From NCBI RefSeq assembly GCF_011604685.1, contig NZ_CP050063.1, positions 7,171,001-7,235,000 on the forward strand: a DNA stretch of 64,000 nt, read 5' to 3'. Positions 9,496-17,389 of the stretch are shown in pieces. A program made the position numbers and the translations under genes. This DNA comes from Spirosoma aureum (GTDB lineage: Bacteria; Bacteroidota; Bacteroidia; Cytophagales; Spirosomataceae). Under the pieces are notes generated by a model that was not told the origin of the DNA, ran no database searches, and saw only the letters and a list, made by a program, of their open reading frames with translations. How positions within the stretch are numbered: position 1 is the stretch's first letter; each line of letters begins with the position of its first letter.

Positions 9496-10593
9496 ATGAT
9501 TAATTTACCAATCCGATTTCGTTCGGCAACTGGGTTCCAGCCGAAATCTATATCCCAAACGGCTTCTCTCTCACAAGCAGATCAGGATACTAAAAATCAC
9601 CGCCGGTCACAGCTCATTAACTGGGCATTAGGTCTGGTTTGCGTAGGCTGGGCCAGCGCACTTATCGGTTGCTCCAGCTCCGACACGGCATCAACACTAG
9701 GCGACTGGAGACACCGTTCCGATTTTGAAGGTGTGGCTCGTGCTTCTTCTTCCGGTTTCGTTATCGGTAATTTTGCCTACCTGGGCACGGGATACGATGC
9801 TTCCAACAATCGCCTGAAAGATTTCTGGGCGTATGATCAGACAAAAAATACATGGGTGCAACTGGCCGATTTTGGTGGAGTTGCCCGCACAAATGCTGTC
9901 GGTTTTTCGGTTGGTACCAAAGGCTATATCGGAACCGGTCTGAACGCCAACAATGACAAACTGAAAGACTTCTGGGAATACGATCAGGCAACCAACAAGT
10001 GGAAAGCCGTGGCTGATTTTGGTGGTACAGCCCGTTACGCTGCTGTCGCCTTTTCGCTTGGTAACAAAGGCTACGTGGGTACCGGTAATGATGGCAACTA
10101 TTTGAAAGATATATGGTCTTTTGATCCAGCTCAAAATGCTTGGGCAAAAGTTAGCAGCTACAGCGGATCGAAGCGGGTTGGTGCCGTAGCCATTGTGCTC
10201 AACGGACTGGCTTATGTTGGAACGGGCAACAACAACGGAAGCACCCTGAGAGATTGGTATGCTTATGATCCGGCGCAGGATTTATGGGTTGAAAAAGCAC
10301 AGTTTACGACCGATCAGTCGACCATTGCCCGGAGCTATGCGGTTGGATTCGCCATCAACAATCTGGGCTATATTACATCCGGTGATGCCAGCAGCACAAC
10401 CGTTTGGCAATACAATCCAGCTACGGACATCTGGGCAACGCTGGGAACATTTGAAGGTTCGGGAAGAACCTACGCGATTGGCTTTGCGATCGGCGGTAAA
10501 GGGTACGTTACAACAGGTCTGAGTGGTACAGCTCGTTTTGATGACCTGTGGGAGTTCGACCCAACCATAGCACAGGACCTTGACACCAACTAA
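9496..10593 (+). CDS. Kelch-repeat (galactose oxidase-like) beta-propeller lipoprotein
   Basis: A 365-residue protein with about six kelch-type blades: repeated G-Y-(V/I)-G-T-G turns followed by LKDFWEYDQATNKW-like strands. The N-terminus is unusually long (about 58 residues) before a lipobox-like SALIGC, so the start may be further downstream, though no better in-frame ATG is seen. Kelch propellers bind ligands or proteins at the surface; no enzyme activity can be read here. The next two genes, DUF4907 and DUF4270, are frequent partners of kelch proteins in Bacteroidota, and the three overlap or nearly touch, so they probably form one outer-surface system of unknown role. Confidence 0.85.
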   Translation: MINLPIRFRSATGFQPKSISQTASLSQADQDTKNHRRSQLINWALGLVCVGWASALIGCSSSDTASTLGDWRHRSDFEGVARASSSGFVIGNFAYLGTGYDASNNRLKDFWAYDQTKNTWVQLADFGGVARTNAVGFSVGTKGYIGTGLNANNDKLKDFWEYDQATNKWKAVADFGGTARYAAVAFSLGNKGYVGTGNDGNYLKDIWSFDPAQNAWAKVSSYSGSKRVGAVAIVLNGLAYVGTGNNNGSTLRDWYAYDPAQDLWVEKAQFTTDQSTIARSYAVGFAINNLGYITSGDASSTTVWQYNPATDIWATLGTFEGSGRTYAIGFAIGGKGYVTTGLSGTARFDDLWEFDPTIAQDLDTN

Positions 10594-10945
10594 AAACATA
10601 CAGCCACAGAAACGACGTTCCCGTCCAGCGCTGATCCGCAAAGGGTTGTTACTGGTAATGGCGGGCCTTGCAATCCTGACTGGCTACCTGTTCTACAGTT
10701 GGCAGCCTCACTACAAGGTTCAGGTTTTTAACACATCAAGTGGCTGGGGTTACGATATACTGGATAACGGCAAACCGTTTATTCACCAGCCTACCATACC
10801 GGGCGTACCTGGTGTGGTAGGCTTTACCAACAGTGAGCAGGCCCAACGGGTCGGTGAGCGGGTTGTCGAGAAATTACAGGAGGAACAGGCAATGCCTACT
10901 CTGACACATGACGAATTGCGCCAGTTAGGCGTAACAATTCCCTGA
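10580..10945 (+). CDS. DUF4907-type membrane-anchored protein
   Basis: A 121-residue protein with one N-terminal transmembrane helix (LLLVMAGLAILTGYLFY) and a small periplasmic domain containing SSGWGYDILDNGKPFIHQP and IPGVPGV motifs, the pattern of DUF4907. The start is a TTG at 10580 that overlaps the kelch gene by 14 bases; no upstream alternative and no in-frame ATG before the helix exist, so translation is probably coupled. Its function is unknown. It sits between a kelch lipoprotein and a DUF4270 lipoprotein. Confidence 0.78.
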   Translation: MTPTKNIQPQKRRSRPALIRKGLLLVMAGLAILTGYLFYSWQPHYKVQVFNTSSGWGYDILDNGKPFIHQPTIPGVPGVVGFTNSEQAQRVGERVVEKLQEEQAMPTLTHDELRQLGVTIP

Positions 10946-10954
10946 TCTGTTTTT

Positions 10955-12280
10955 ATGATGCGTACTTTCTGGTACGCCGGTTTGCTGTTGCTGACCGGTA
11001 TTGTACTTTTCGCCTGTCAATCAGGCGATCTTAACGTGGGGCAATCGGTCATCAACCCGCAGGAGTTGTTGGTTCAATCCATTGATTCTGTTACAATTCA
11101 GACATCAACGGTGTTGAAGACCGACTCATTCCCAACGTCTCCCGACCAAAATATTCTGATTGGGCAGTGGACTGATGCAAAAACGGGTCGGTTAACGGCA
11201 CGAGGAATCGCGGCACTTGACTATGCATCGAACTCCTTTACGACTCAAACGACATTGCGTTTAGATTCTTTAGTGCTTGAATTAGGCTATGCCTATACCT
11301 ATGGTGATACTGCTTCAGTATTTAATATGAGTGTGTACCGCCTGAATCGGCCGTTGGCTTCTCAACTCTTTTATAATACCACGCCTGCTAGCTACGAAAC
11401 GAAGCCCTTTTTACAGCAGGCAATTATACCCAGGCCGGTAACCGGTACAAGGCCCGTTCGTATGCGGATTCCGGCCGACATCGCACAGGCATTCTACGCA
11501 AAGCTTGTGAGTGGTGAAATTAACAATTCAACTACATTAGAAGAGTTTTTTCCTGGTTTTGCCTTTGTGAGTCAATCAACGGCCAATAATACATTTCTGG
11601 CGTTTGCAACGGGTTCAACAAGCGGTTTACGGCTCTATTATCACGATACGGATATTAACCAGACAGCATCAAACGTGCTGTTCCCGCTCAGCAGTCTGCA
11701 TTTTACCCAATTGCAGAATGACCGCAGTGGCACAGTCTTAAGTTCGTTAAAGACCCGTTCCGATGCGGTAAACAGCCGCCAAACCGACAATACGACATCT
11801 ATATCCTGGGGAGCTGGTCTGCAAACCCGCATCGAATTCCCCTTCCTGGGTGAGTTTGCGCGCCCTGACCAGTTTGTCGATCTGAACAGTGCTTTACTGG
11901 TTATAAAACCGGTTCGGCAAAGCATTCTGGATAATGCGGCTCCAGTACTAAACCTGGCTATTTATGAAGTCAACGGTCAGAATGATATTATAGCAACCGT
12001 ACCGGGTACCTCATCAGGGTCAACACAAGCTATCGCCCAGTATCTCCTAAATCCATATATACCGTTACTGGATGATACGTACACCTTTGATTTGACCTAT
12101 TACATTGGTCAGATCATTAAGCGGAAAATTCCGAATCGTGCGCTATTACTGACCACATATCCAAACCCACAAAACGGGACCCCTACGTTGCGGGAATTGA
12201 TTCAGCGGGTAACGCTCGGTAATCAGCAACGCCAAAACGATCCGATGAAATTGCAACTGTACATGACGTCCAGTCTGTAA
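10955..12280 (+). CDS. DUF4270 lipoprotein
   Basis: A 441-residue lipoprotein (signal ending LFACQS, lipidated Cys about residue 21). The body matches DUF4270: a QSIDSVTIQTSTVLKTDS strand near the start, LIGQWTDAKTGRLTA, repeated beta-rich segments and a C-terminal NPMKLQLY-type ending (NDPMKLQLYMTSSL). DUF4270 proteins are secreted or surface proteins found mainly in Bacteroidota and have no established activity. It starts 9 bases after the DUF4907 gene and is the last gene of the unit, closed by the terminator at 12327-12353. Confidence 0.85.
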   Translation: MMRTFWYAGLLLLTGIVLFACQSGDLNVGQSVINPQELLVQSIDSVTIQTSTVLKTDSFPTSPDQNILIGQWTDAKTGRLTARGIAALDYASNSFTTQTTLRLDSLVLELGYAYTYGDTASVFNMSVYRLNRPLASQLFYNTTPASYETKPFLQQAIIPRPVTGTRPVRMRIPADIAQAFYAKLVSGEINNSTTLEEFFPGFAFVSQSTANNTFLAFATGSTSGLRLYYHDTDINQTASNVLFPLSSLHFTQLQNDRSGTVLSSLKTRSDAVNSRQTDNTTSISWGAGLQTRIEFPFLGEFARPDQFVDLNSALLVIKPVRQSILDNAAPVLNLAIYEVNGQNDIIATVPGTSSGSTQAIAQYLLNPYIPLLDDTYTFDLTYYIGQIIKRKIPNRALLLTTYPNPQNGTPTLRELIQRVTLGNQQRQNDPMKLQLYMTSSL

Positions 12281-12326
12281 GCTCCCTGTCAGGCATTTCG
12301 GTCTTTGACTACAACTTTATTCAGCA

Positions 12327-12357
12327 GGCCAGCAAAATAGAATTTTGCTGGCCTTTA
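12327..12357 (+). terminator. Intrinsic terminator after DUF4270
   Basis: Arms 12327-12338 and 12342-12353 (GGCCAGCAAAAT and its complement) with a 3-base loop and a short T-rich tail. Confidence 0.85.
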
Positions 12358-12655
12358 TAATTCTATACATACCACTCTCTAGCTACTGACTACTCTTCCT
12401 GTTTTATAGCTATAACTTCCAGGTTGAACCCGTAAAAGCCCATTGTTTTTCTGGACACAGCAGCTCGTTTTTTTCTCTACCGATGGCTTTCTACTTGCAA
12501 TGGGGTCTGCAGCCAATAGGCAGAGGTCTACCTTGGACTGACGTTAAAAGAGCTTAAAAACCGCGTTAAAAGGCCAGAAATCAAATATCAGATGCGCCAG
12601 ATGTACGTTACCTTCTTAAACCGTGAGACAGCGGCCAAACTGAATAAGTCAGAAG
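12358..12655. other. Intergenic region, no confident gene
   Basis: About 300 bases without a supported gene. A 51-codon frame from ATG 12592 overlaps the next gene out of frame and has no recognisable features. No TAnnTTTG box seen. Confidence 0.4.
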
Positions 12656-12919
12656 ATGCAACGTACATTCATGAAATCGGAAGTAAATCGGGCAATTCCA
12701 ACACCGCAGCCAGCCCTACAGGCGCTCCTGTCGCAGTCAGAAGATGAGTTTTACGGTAGTCTCCAACGAATCTGGAATAACGTTGTGCAACTCGAAGATA
12801 TGGGCATTATTCATAACGAGAACGACAAGTTTATCTATGCGTACCGGTTTGCTGAAGCCGAATTACAGCGGGCCTATTCTGAAAAAGAAGTAGTCGTTAT
12901 AGCTCCCCGTAAATTTTAG
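12656..12919 (+). CDS. Small hypothetical protein
   Basis: An 87-residue protein I do not recognise. The region SEDEFYGSLQRIWNNVVQLED looks helical and amphipathic, and the C-terminal part (KFIYAYRFAEAELQRAYSEKE) is also helical. It could start at ATG 12656 or at the Met five codons in (MKSEV). No signal peptide or cysteine. It lies 22 bases before the next small gene on the same strand. Confidence 0.55.
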   Translation: MQRTFMKSEVNRAIPTPQPALQALLSQSEDEFYGSLQRIWNNVVQLEDMGIIHNENDKFIYAYRFAEAELQRAYSEKEVVVIAPRKF

Positions 12920-12941
12920 TCGATTCCGCTCTTCAGTAACT

Positions 12942-13352
12942 ATGAAAACCTACCGGAATGAGCACGTCACGGTGATTGTCGATTGTGGAGTGCACTTCAT
13001 CCAGCAAACCTGGACGGGCTTACCCACCAGCGAAAGCTTCCAGAATGGCTCTCTGGCCATACTGGCTCTGGCCAGAAAACATCAGCCTAAACGGTGGCTG
13101 ATTGACCTCCAGGCGCTCCGATTATTTAATCCAATTGATTTACAGTGGTTCATACAGGAATGGCTACCCCGAGCGACTCTTTATTTACCGCACAACATCC
13201 GGGTAGCCATTATTCTCAATGACCTCAATCAGTTCGGGAAGTTAGGTGCCGATATGATCCTGAGAGCCTCCGCCCGACAGAATGATACATTAGTCAGCCG
13301 CTATTTTGTTGGCAACGAAGAGGCTCACCAATGGCTGATGCTACGGGGATAA
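12942..13352 (+). CDS. Hypothetical protein, possible STAS/SpoIIAA-like fold
   Basis: A 136-residue soluble protein starting MKTYRNEHVTVIVD. The order of strands and helices (LAILALARKHQPKRWLIDLQ, then IQEWLPRATLYLPHNIRVAIIL, then a C-terminal helix) resembles the small STAS/SpoIIAA-like proteins of Cytophagales, which carry an alternating beta-alpha fold around a D-L-Q or similar turn. This is a weak structural guess; no catalytic motif is visible. It probably shares a transcript with the 87-residue gene just upstream. Confidence 0.55.
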   Translation: MKTYRNEHVTVIVDCGVHFIQQTWTGLPTSESFQNGSLAILALARKHQPKRWLIDLQALRLFNPIDLQWFIQEWLPRATLYLPHNIRVAIILNDLNQFGKLGADMILRASARQNDTLVSRYFVGNEEAHQWLMLRG

Positions 13353-13610
13353 ATGAGTTGAAAATAGCCGCCAATCGTAATCGCCCATGCAAGAGTTTTA
13401 GTAGACAGTCCGCTGGTTGTAAGTAGATCGTGTCGATTGCTGATCAACTGCTTTTCAGGGTTTACCATCGACCTCAGTTCTAACTCGCTCATAATAAACG
13501 ATGTGTTATACGGTCTGGAAATCGCCCAGTCAATTTGAGTAATTTCTGCAACAGTTCCGAACGAGTTCGCGTATTGGTCAGTAATCTCCAGTACTTGCAG
13601 TTTATCACCT

Positions 13611-14135
13611 ATGACTCGTTACGATTTTCTGAAATCAATAGGATTCACAGGGGCAGCGCTGATGGCCGCGCTCACATCCTGTGTCCATGAAGGAGACTCT
13701 GTCGTTAATGCATTGACGCTTACGCCAACCGGTGCCGTTACACCGCCCGTAACCACGACAGCCAGCAGTGGCTCCACAACACAACCGGTAACCAGTACAA
13801 CCAGCAGCTCAACCGACCTGAGCACAATTACCAATCGTCTGTTAACCATTGACCTGACCAGTTCGACAGCTTCGGCGCTGAAGAGCATCGGTGGTTACCT
13901 GGCGCAGAGCGGAATCGTTGTGGCTCAGGTTAGCGCAGGCACCTATGTTGCTGTCACGCAAACGTGTAGCCATGAGCCGAAGAAAGCCATTATCTTCAAT
14001 AAAACAGAATTCTACTGCACCCAGCATGGTGCCCGCTTTGACCTGACGGGCAAAGGCAAAAACAGCTTTGGAAGCCGTGGACTAACGGTTTATAAAGTAG
14101 CTACCGATGGCAAAACCCTTGTCGTTTACAGTTAA
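13611..14135 (+). CDS. Rieske [2Fe-2S] lipoprotein
   Basis: A 174-residue protein. The N-terminus carries a lipoprotein-like signal ending in AALTSC. A Ser/Thr-rich linker (about residues 38-68) leads to a compact Rieske domain with both cluster-binding boxes: CSH (QTCSHEPKK) and CTQH (YCTQHGARFD), two Cys and two His ligands. Single Rieske domains of this type carry electrons in the periplasm; the partner cannot be read from sequence. The following genes encode a thioredoxin-like protein and ApbE, so a periplasmic redox role is consistent. It starts at ATG 13611 after about 260 bases of non-coding sequence and ends 21 bases before the thioredoxin gene. Confidence 0.88.
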   Translation: MTRYDFLKSIGFTGAALMAALTSCVHEGDSVVNALTLTPTGAVTPPVTTTASSGSTTQPVTSTTSSSTDLSTITNRLLTIDLTSSTASALKSIGGYLAQSGIVVAQVSAGTYVAVTQTCSHEPKKAIIFNKTEFYCTQHGARFDLTGKGKNSFGSRGLTVYKVATDGKTLVVYS

Positions 14136-14156
14136 TTATCTCCCGTTCGTAACAAC

Positions 14157-14606
14157 ATGTGTATGAAATTGCTGCTCATAACTCTTCTAACATCATTTAT
14201 TCTCTCGACTACTGGCTGGCAGCTCGATTTTGAGCACGCCAAAGCTGAAGCCAGCCAAAGTCATAAGTTGATTTTGCTTAATTTTTCGGGTTCCGATTGG
14301 TGCGGCCCATGTATTAAGCTCAAAAAAGACATTTTTGAATCAGCCGCTTTTCAGGAGTTTGCGACGAATCGCTTAATACTCGTCCGAGCCGACTTCCCCC
14401 GTCTATCGAAGAATCAGTTAGAGGCCAAACAGATCGCTCATAACGAAGCACTGGCAGAAAAATACAATAGGCAGGGTAAGTTTCCGCTTACCCTGTTGCT
14501 CGACGCCAATGGAAAAGTCCTGAAAGAATGGGATGGCTATCCGCAATCGCTGACACCGTCGTCGTTTATGGAAACCATTCAGTCCCTGACACCTCCGGCC
14601 AAATGA
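14157..14606 (+). CDS. Secreted thioredoxin-like protein
   Basis: A 149-residue protein with a signal peptide (LLLITLLTSFILSTTG) and a thioredoxin fold. The redox motif is WCGPC in FSGSDWCGPCIKLK, preceded by the typical LILLNF strand; the cis-proline strand FPLTLLLD follows. It may start at ATG 14157 or 14163. Probably acts in the periplasm as a disulfide reductant. Its stop codon overlaps the ApbE start (ATGA at 14603-14606), so the two are translationally coupled. Confidence 0.88.
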   Translation: MCMKLLLITLLTSFILSTTGWQLDFEHAKAEASQSHKLILLNFSGSDWCGPCIKLKKDIFESAAFQEFATNRLILVRADFPRLSKNQLEAKQIAHNEALAEKYNRQGKFPLTLLLDANGKVLKEWDGYPQSLTPSSFMETIQSLTPPAK

Positions 14607-15571
14607 AATCAGACAAGCGTATCCACAAACGAGTCCAGCGGCTGATGGGCAACCGCTTCGAAATCAGCGTTGTTGGTGAGGATTCAGACTGGGCCAACGC
14701 TCGAATCGATGAGGCCATTCAGGAAATCAGTCGAATTGAGGCATTGCTGACTACCTATAACGAGCGGAGTCAGACCAATCAAATCAATGCGAATGCAGGC
14801 ATCAGACCCGTTCAGGTTGATGCAGAAGTATTTGCTCTGATTCAGCGCTCGCTACGGCTTTCGGAGCTAACGCAGGGTGCATTTGATATTACCTACGGGT
14901 CGATGGATAAACGGCTCTGGAATTTTGACACCAATCTGACTGCCTTACCCGACCCTAAAACAGCCCGTCGACTGGTAAGGCTCATCGACTATCGGAACGT
15001 ACAACTTAATGCCGCTGATCGTAGCGTGTTCCTGAAAGAAAAAGGAATGCGTATTGGTTTTGGCGGTATTGGAAAAGGATATGCCGCCGAACGGACAAAA
15101 CAGCTCCTGTGTGAACAGGGAGTCGACAGTGGTATCGTAAACGCAGCGGGTGATCTGACAACCTGGGGAAACCAGCCAACCGGCAATCCCTGGACGATCG
15201 GTATTGCTGATCCGGATGCGCACCTTCTGGCCGGAACCAGACAGGCATTTTCTTATCTGACCATCAGCAATGCGGCTGTAGCCACTTCGGGCACTTACGA
15301 AAAGTATGCTCTAATTGGCGGGAAACGGTATTCGCACACGATTGATCCCAAAACCGGCTACCCTGTATCGGGTATCAAGAGTGTAACGATCATTGCTCCA
15401 AATGCTGAACTGGCCGATGCACTCGCTACCCCGGTTATGGTAATGGGCGTTCGGGTAGGGCTCGATTTGATCAATCAAATGAAAAATATTGCCTGCGTTA
15501 TTATCGACGATGCCGATGTGATTTACACCTCAAAAACTATTCGATTGCATTCACCAGACATAGTCAGCTAA
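14603..15571 (+). CDS. apbE: FAD:protein FMN transferase (ApbE)
   Basis: A 322-residue ApbE. I set the start at ATG 14603, which overlaps the thioredoxin stop, instead of an out-of-context Met upstream; the protein then begins MKSDKRIHKRVQRLMGNRFEI, close to the family start (MGT/NxFxI). Family blocks are visible: EISRIEALLTTY, GAFDITYGS, GFGGIGKGYAAER, NAAGDLTTWG and the C-terminal TSGTYEKY and HTIDPKTGYPV. ApbE moves FMN from FAD onto Thr or Ser of extracytoplasmic flavoproteins. No obvious flavinylation motif (DGxSGAT type) is present in its neighbours, so its target is unknown. It carries no signal peptide that I can see, which is unusual for ApbE and may mean the true N-terminus or export route differs. 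Confidence 0.92.
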   Translation: MKSDKRIHKRVQRLMGNRFEISVVGEDSDWANARIDEAIQEISRIEALLTTYNERSQTNQINANAGIRPVQVDAEVFALIQRSLRLSELTQGAFDITYGSMDKRLWNFDTNLTALPDPKTARRLVRLIDYRNVQLNAADRSVFLKEKGMRIGFGGIGKGYAAERTKQLLCEQGVDSGIVNAAGDLTTWGNQPTGNPWTIGIADPDAHLLAGTRQAFSYLTISNAAVATSGTYEKYALIGGKRYSHTIDPKTGYPVSGIKSVTIIAPNAELADALATPVMVMGVRVGLDLINQMKNIACVIIDDADVIYTSKTIRLHSPDIVS

Positions 15572-15599
15572 AGCTATTACACTGTAAATCACCGTATCG

Positions 15600-15827
15600 A
15601 TGACTATACGAACCTCATTCAAGGCTATTATATCGGCCAGTATCTTAGTACTGGGCATGACCTCCTGCGTTACGGTCAAAGAGTATCAGAAAAGCCGTAT
15701 CAACGATGCCGAAATGGAATTATCGGCGCGCAAATCCGAGAAATTCGAACAGAACTTCTATCTCTACCGCGAAGGAGCGGCTGGGGCCAATGGAGGCAAA
15801 AGTGGCGGTGGCTGTGGCTGTAATTAA
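15600..15827 (+). CDS. DUF4266 small lipoprotein with Gly-Cys-rich tail
   Basis: A 75-residue protein: lipoprotein signal (LVLGMTSC, Cys about residue 23), a VKEYQKSRINDAEMELSARKSEKFEQNFYLYREG segment split by charged residues, and a C-terminus ending GGGCGCN. These are DUF4266 features. The two C-terminal cysteines in a glycine stretch could bind a metal, form a disulfide or be a modification site; none of this is established. It always seems to travel with the DUF3570 protein encoded 12 bases downstream, and here with ApbE and a thioredoxin upstream. Confidence 0.85.
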   Translation: MTIRTSFKAIISASILVLGMTSCVTVKEYQKSRINDAEMELSARKSEKFEQNFYLYREGAAGANGGKSGGGCGCN

Positions 15828-15839
15828 TCATCGAAATTC

Positions 15840-17045
15840 ATGAAAAAGATTTGCCTTTCCGTTGGATTACTACTCAGTCTGATGAAGTTTGGCTATGCCC
15901 AATCCAGTGAAAAACCGGCTTACGAAAAGCGAAAACTTAAAGTTGAAGAAATTAATCTGGTATCAAGCTATTACCAGCAGGACGGCAATAATTCGGCCGT
16001 TACCGGCGGCATAGGATCTGAAAAGCTAACCGATCTGGCCCAATCATTCGATCTGGTGTTGAAAACCACAGACCGCCGAAACCGGCAACATACGCTTGCA
16101 TTCGATTTTAACATTGATCACTATACATCAGCCTCTTCCGACAAGATTGATCCATTAACCGTTTCGTCGGCTTCCCGAAGTGATACCCATGTTTACCCGT
16201 CCATATCCTGGAATGTCCATAACGACGAAAAGCGAACAACAAAAGGAATGTCGTTTGCCTATTCAACGGAATACGATTATAAATCCTATGGTATAAACCT
16301 GAACTGGGCTAAAGCCTCAGCGGATAACAACCGTGAAGTAAGCCTCAAAGCGGGCGCGTTTTTTGATACCTGGACAGTGATTCTGCCAGCCGAGCTGCGG
16401 CCGGATGGCTACGGTTCCGGCGCACATGGCGACACCGATCCTGTTGATCACAAGCCCCGAAACTCATACAACCTCAGCCTGTCGCTATCACAGGTGATCA
16501 ATAAGCGCTTACAACTACTGTTCACTGTCGAACCGGCTGTTCAGCAGGGATTGTTGAGCACTCCGTTTCACCGCATTTACTTTAAAGACGGTTCCGAAAC
16601 GGTGGAGCGATTACCCGGCTCCCGGCTAAAGTTACCTATTGGCCTACGGCTCCATTATTTTGCCGGAGACAGGGTCATTCTGCGAACATTCTATCGCTAT
16701 TATATCGACGACTGGGGAATGCAGGCCCATACCATTAATCTGGAAGCCCCTATCAAGCTAACCTCGTTCGTATCGGTCAGTCCATTTTATCGGTTTAGCC
16801 ACCAAACAGCCGTGCGGTATTTTGCTCCATACGGCCAGCATGCGCTAACAGATCGCTATTTTACCAGCGACTACGATATCTCGGGATTCAACAGCCAATT
16901 TCTGGGTACAGGGCTACGAATGGCCCCTCCTGGTGGTCTATTTGGTATTGGTCACTGGCAGAGCATTGAATTACGTTATGGGCATTACATCCGAAGTACA
17001 GGCATGGTGGCTAATAACATTACCCTATTAGCAAAATTGAAGTAG
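15840..17045 (+). CDS. DUF3570 outer-membrane beta-barrel-like protein
   Basis: A 401-residue secreted protein with a signal peptide (LSVGLLLSLMKFGYAQ). The body is made of alternating aromatic strands (for example LAFDFNIDHYTSASSDKI, ISWNVHNDEKRTTKG, LRTFYRYYIDDWGMQAHT) and matches DUF3570, predicted as an outer-membrane barrel. It follows ApbE and DUF4266, a gene set that recurs in several phyla and points to a surface redox or metal function, not yet known. It is the last gene of the operon. Confidence 0.85.
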   Translation: MKKICLSVGLLLSLMKFGYAQSSEKPAYEKRKLKVEEINLVSSYYQQDGNNSAVTGGIGSEKLTDLAQSFDLVLKTTDRRNRQHTLAFDFNIDHYTSASSDKIDPLTVSSASRSDTHVYPSISWNVHNDEKRTTKGMSFAYSTEYDYKSYGINLNWAKASADNNREVSLKAGAFFDTWTVILPAELRPDGYGSGAHGDTDPVDHKPRNSYNLSLSLSQVINKRLQLLFTVEPAVQQGLLSTPFHRIYFKDGSETVERLPGSRLKLPIGLRLHYFAGDRVILRTFYRYYIDDWGMQAHTINLEAPIKLTSFVSVSPFYRFSHQTAVRYFAPYGQHALTDRYFTSDYDISGFNSQFLGTGLRMAPPGGLFGIGHWQSIELRYGHYIRSTGMVANNITLLAKLK

Positions 17046-17389
17046 TTACCACAGTAGCCGGAACGGGGTCTTGCTCTTTTTGACTTGTACTAATAACAAT
17101 GCCATTGGCTGACAGCCAGACTGCTTTTTTACAATAATTTGTTATAGAGCGCAACCGGTCTCGTAGCAAAATCAAAAACTAGTAGTTTGATTGTCAGATA
17201 AGTGTGTATTTTTATCTTTTAAAGATCTATATATACAGATCAAATAGAAAAGACACATTTCATGTATTCATAAAGACTGGTCTAACGGGTAGAATAAATG
17301 ACCTATTCCCAATGTCGACCGGGTAGAATTCCCTAATCGTGCATAGCAGTGACGAGTAAGAGTGCAGGTGATTTTAGAGCAACTTGTTT
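17046..17389. other. Intergenic region with a possible promoter
   Basis: No gene seen. TTTG at 17186-17189 is followed after 17 bases by TATTTTTA, a near match to the -33/-7 pair, but the spacer is short and the last G of the -7 box is missing. It could drive the next gene from about 170 bases upstream. The AT-rich 17190-17270 stretch is the only other feature. Confidence 0.3.

Noticed and set aside
12592..12747. 51-codon frame before the 87-residue protein
   Set aside because: Overlaps a better supported gene out of frame and has no features of its own.
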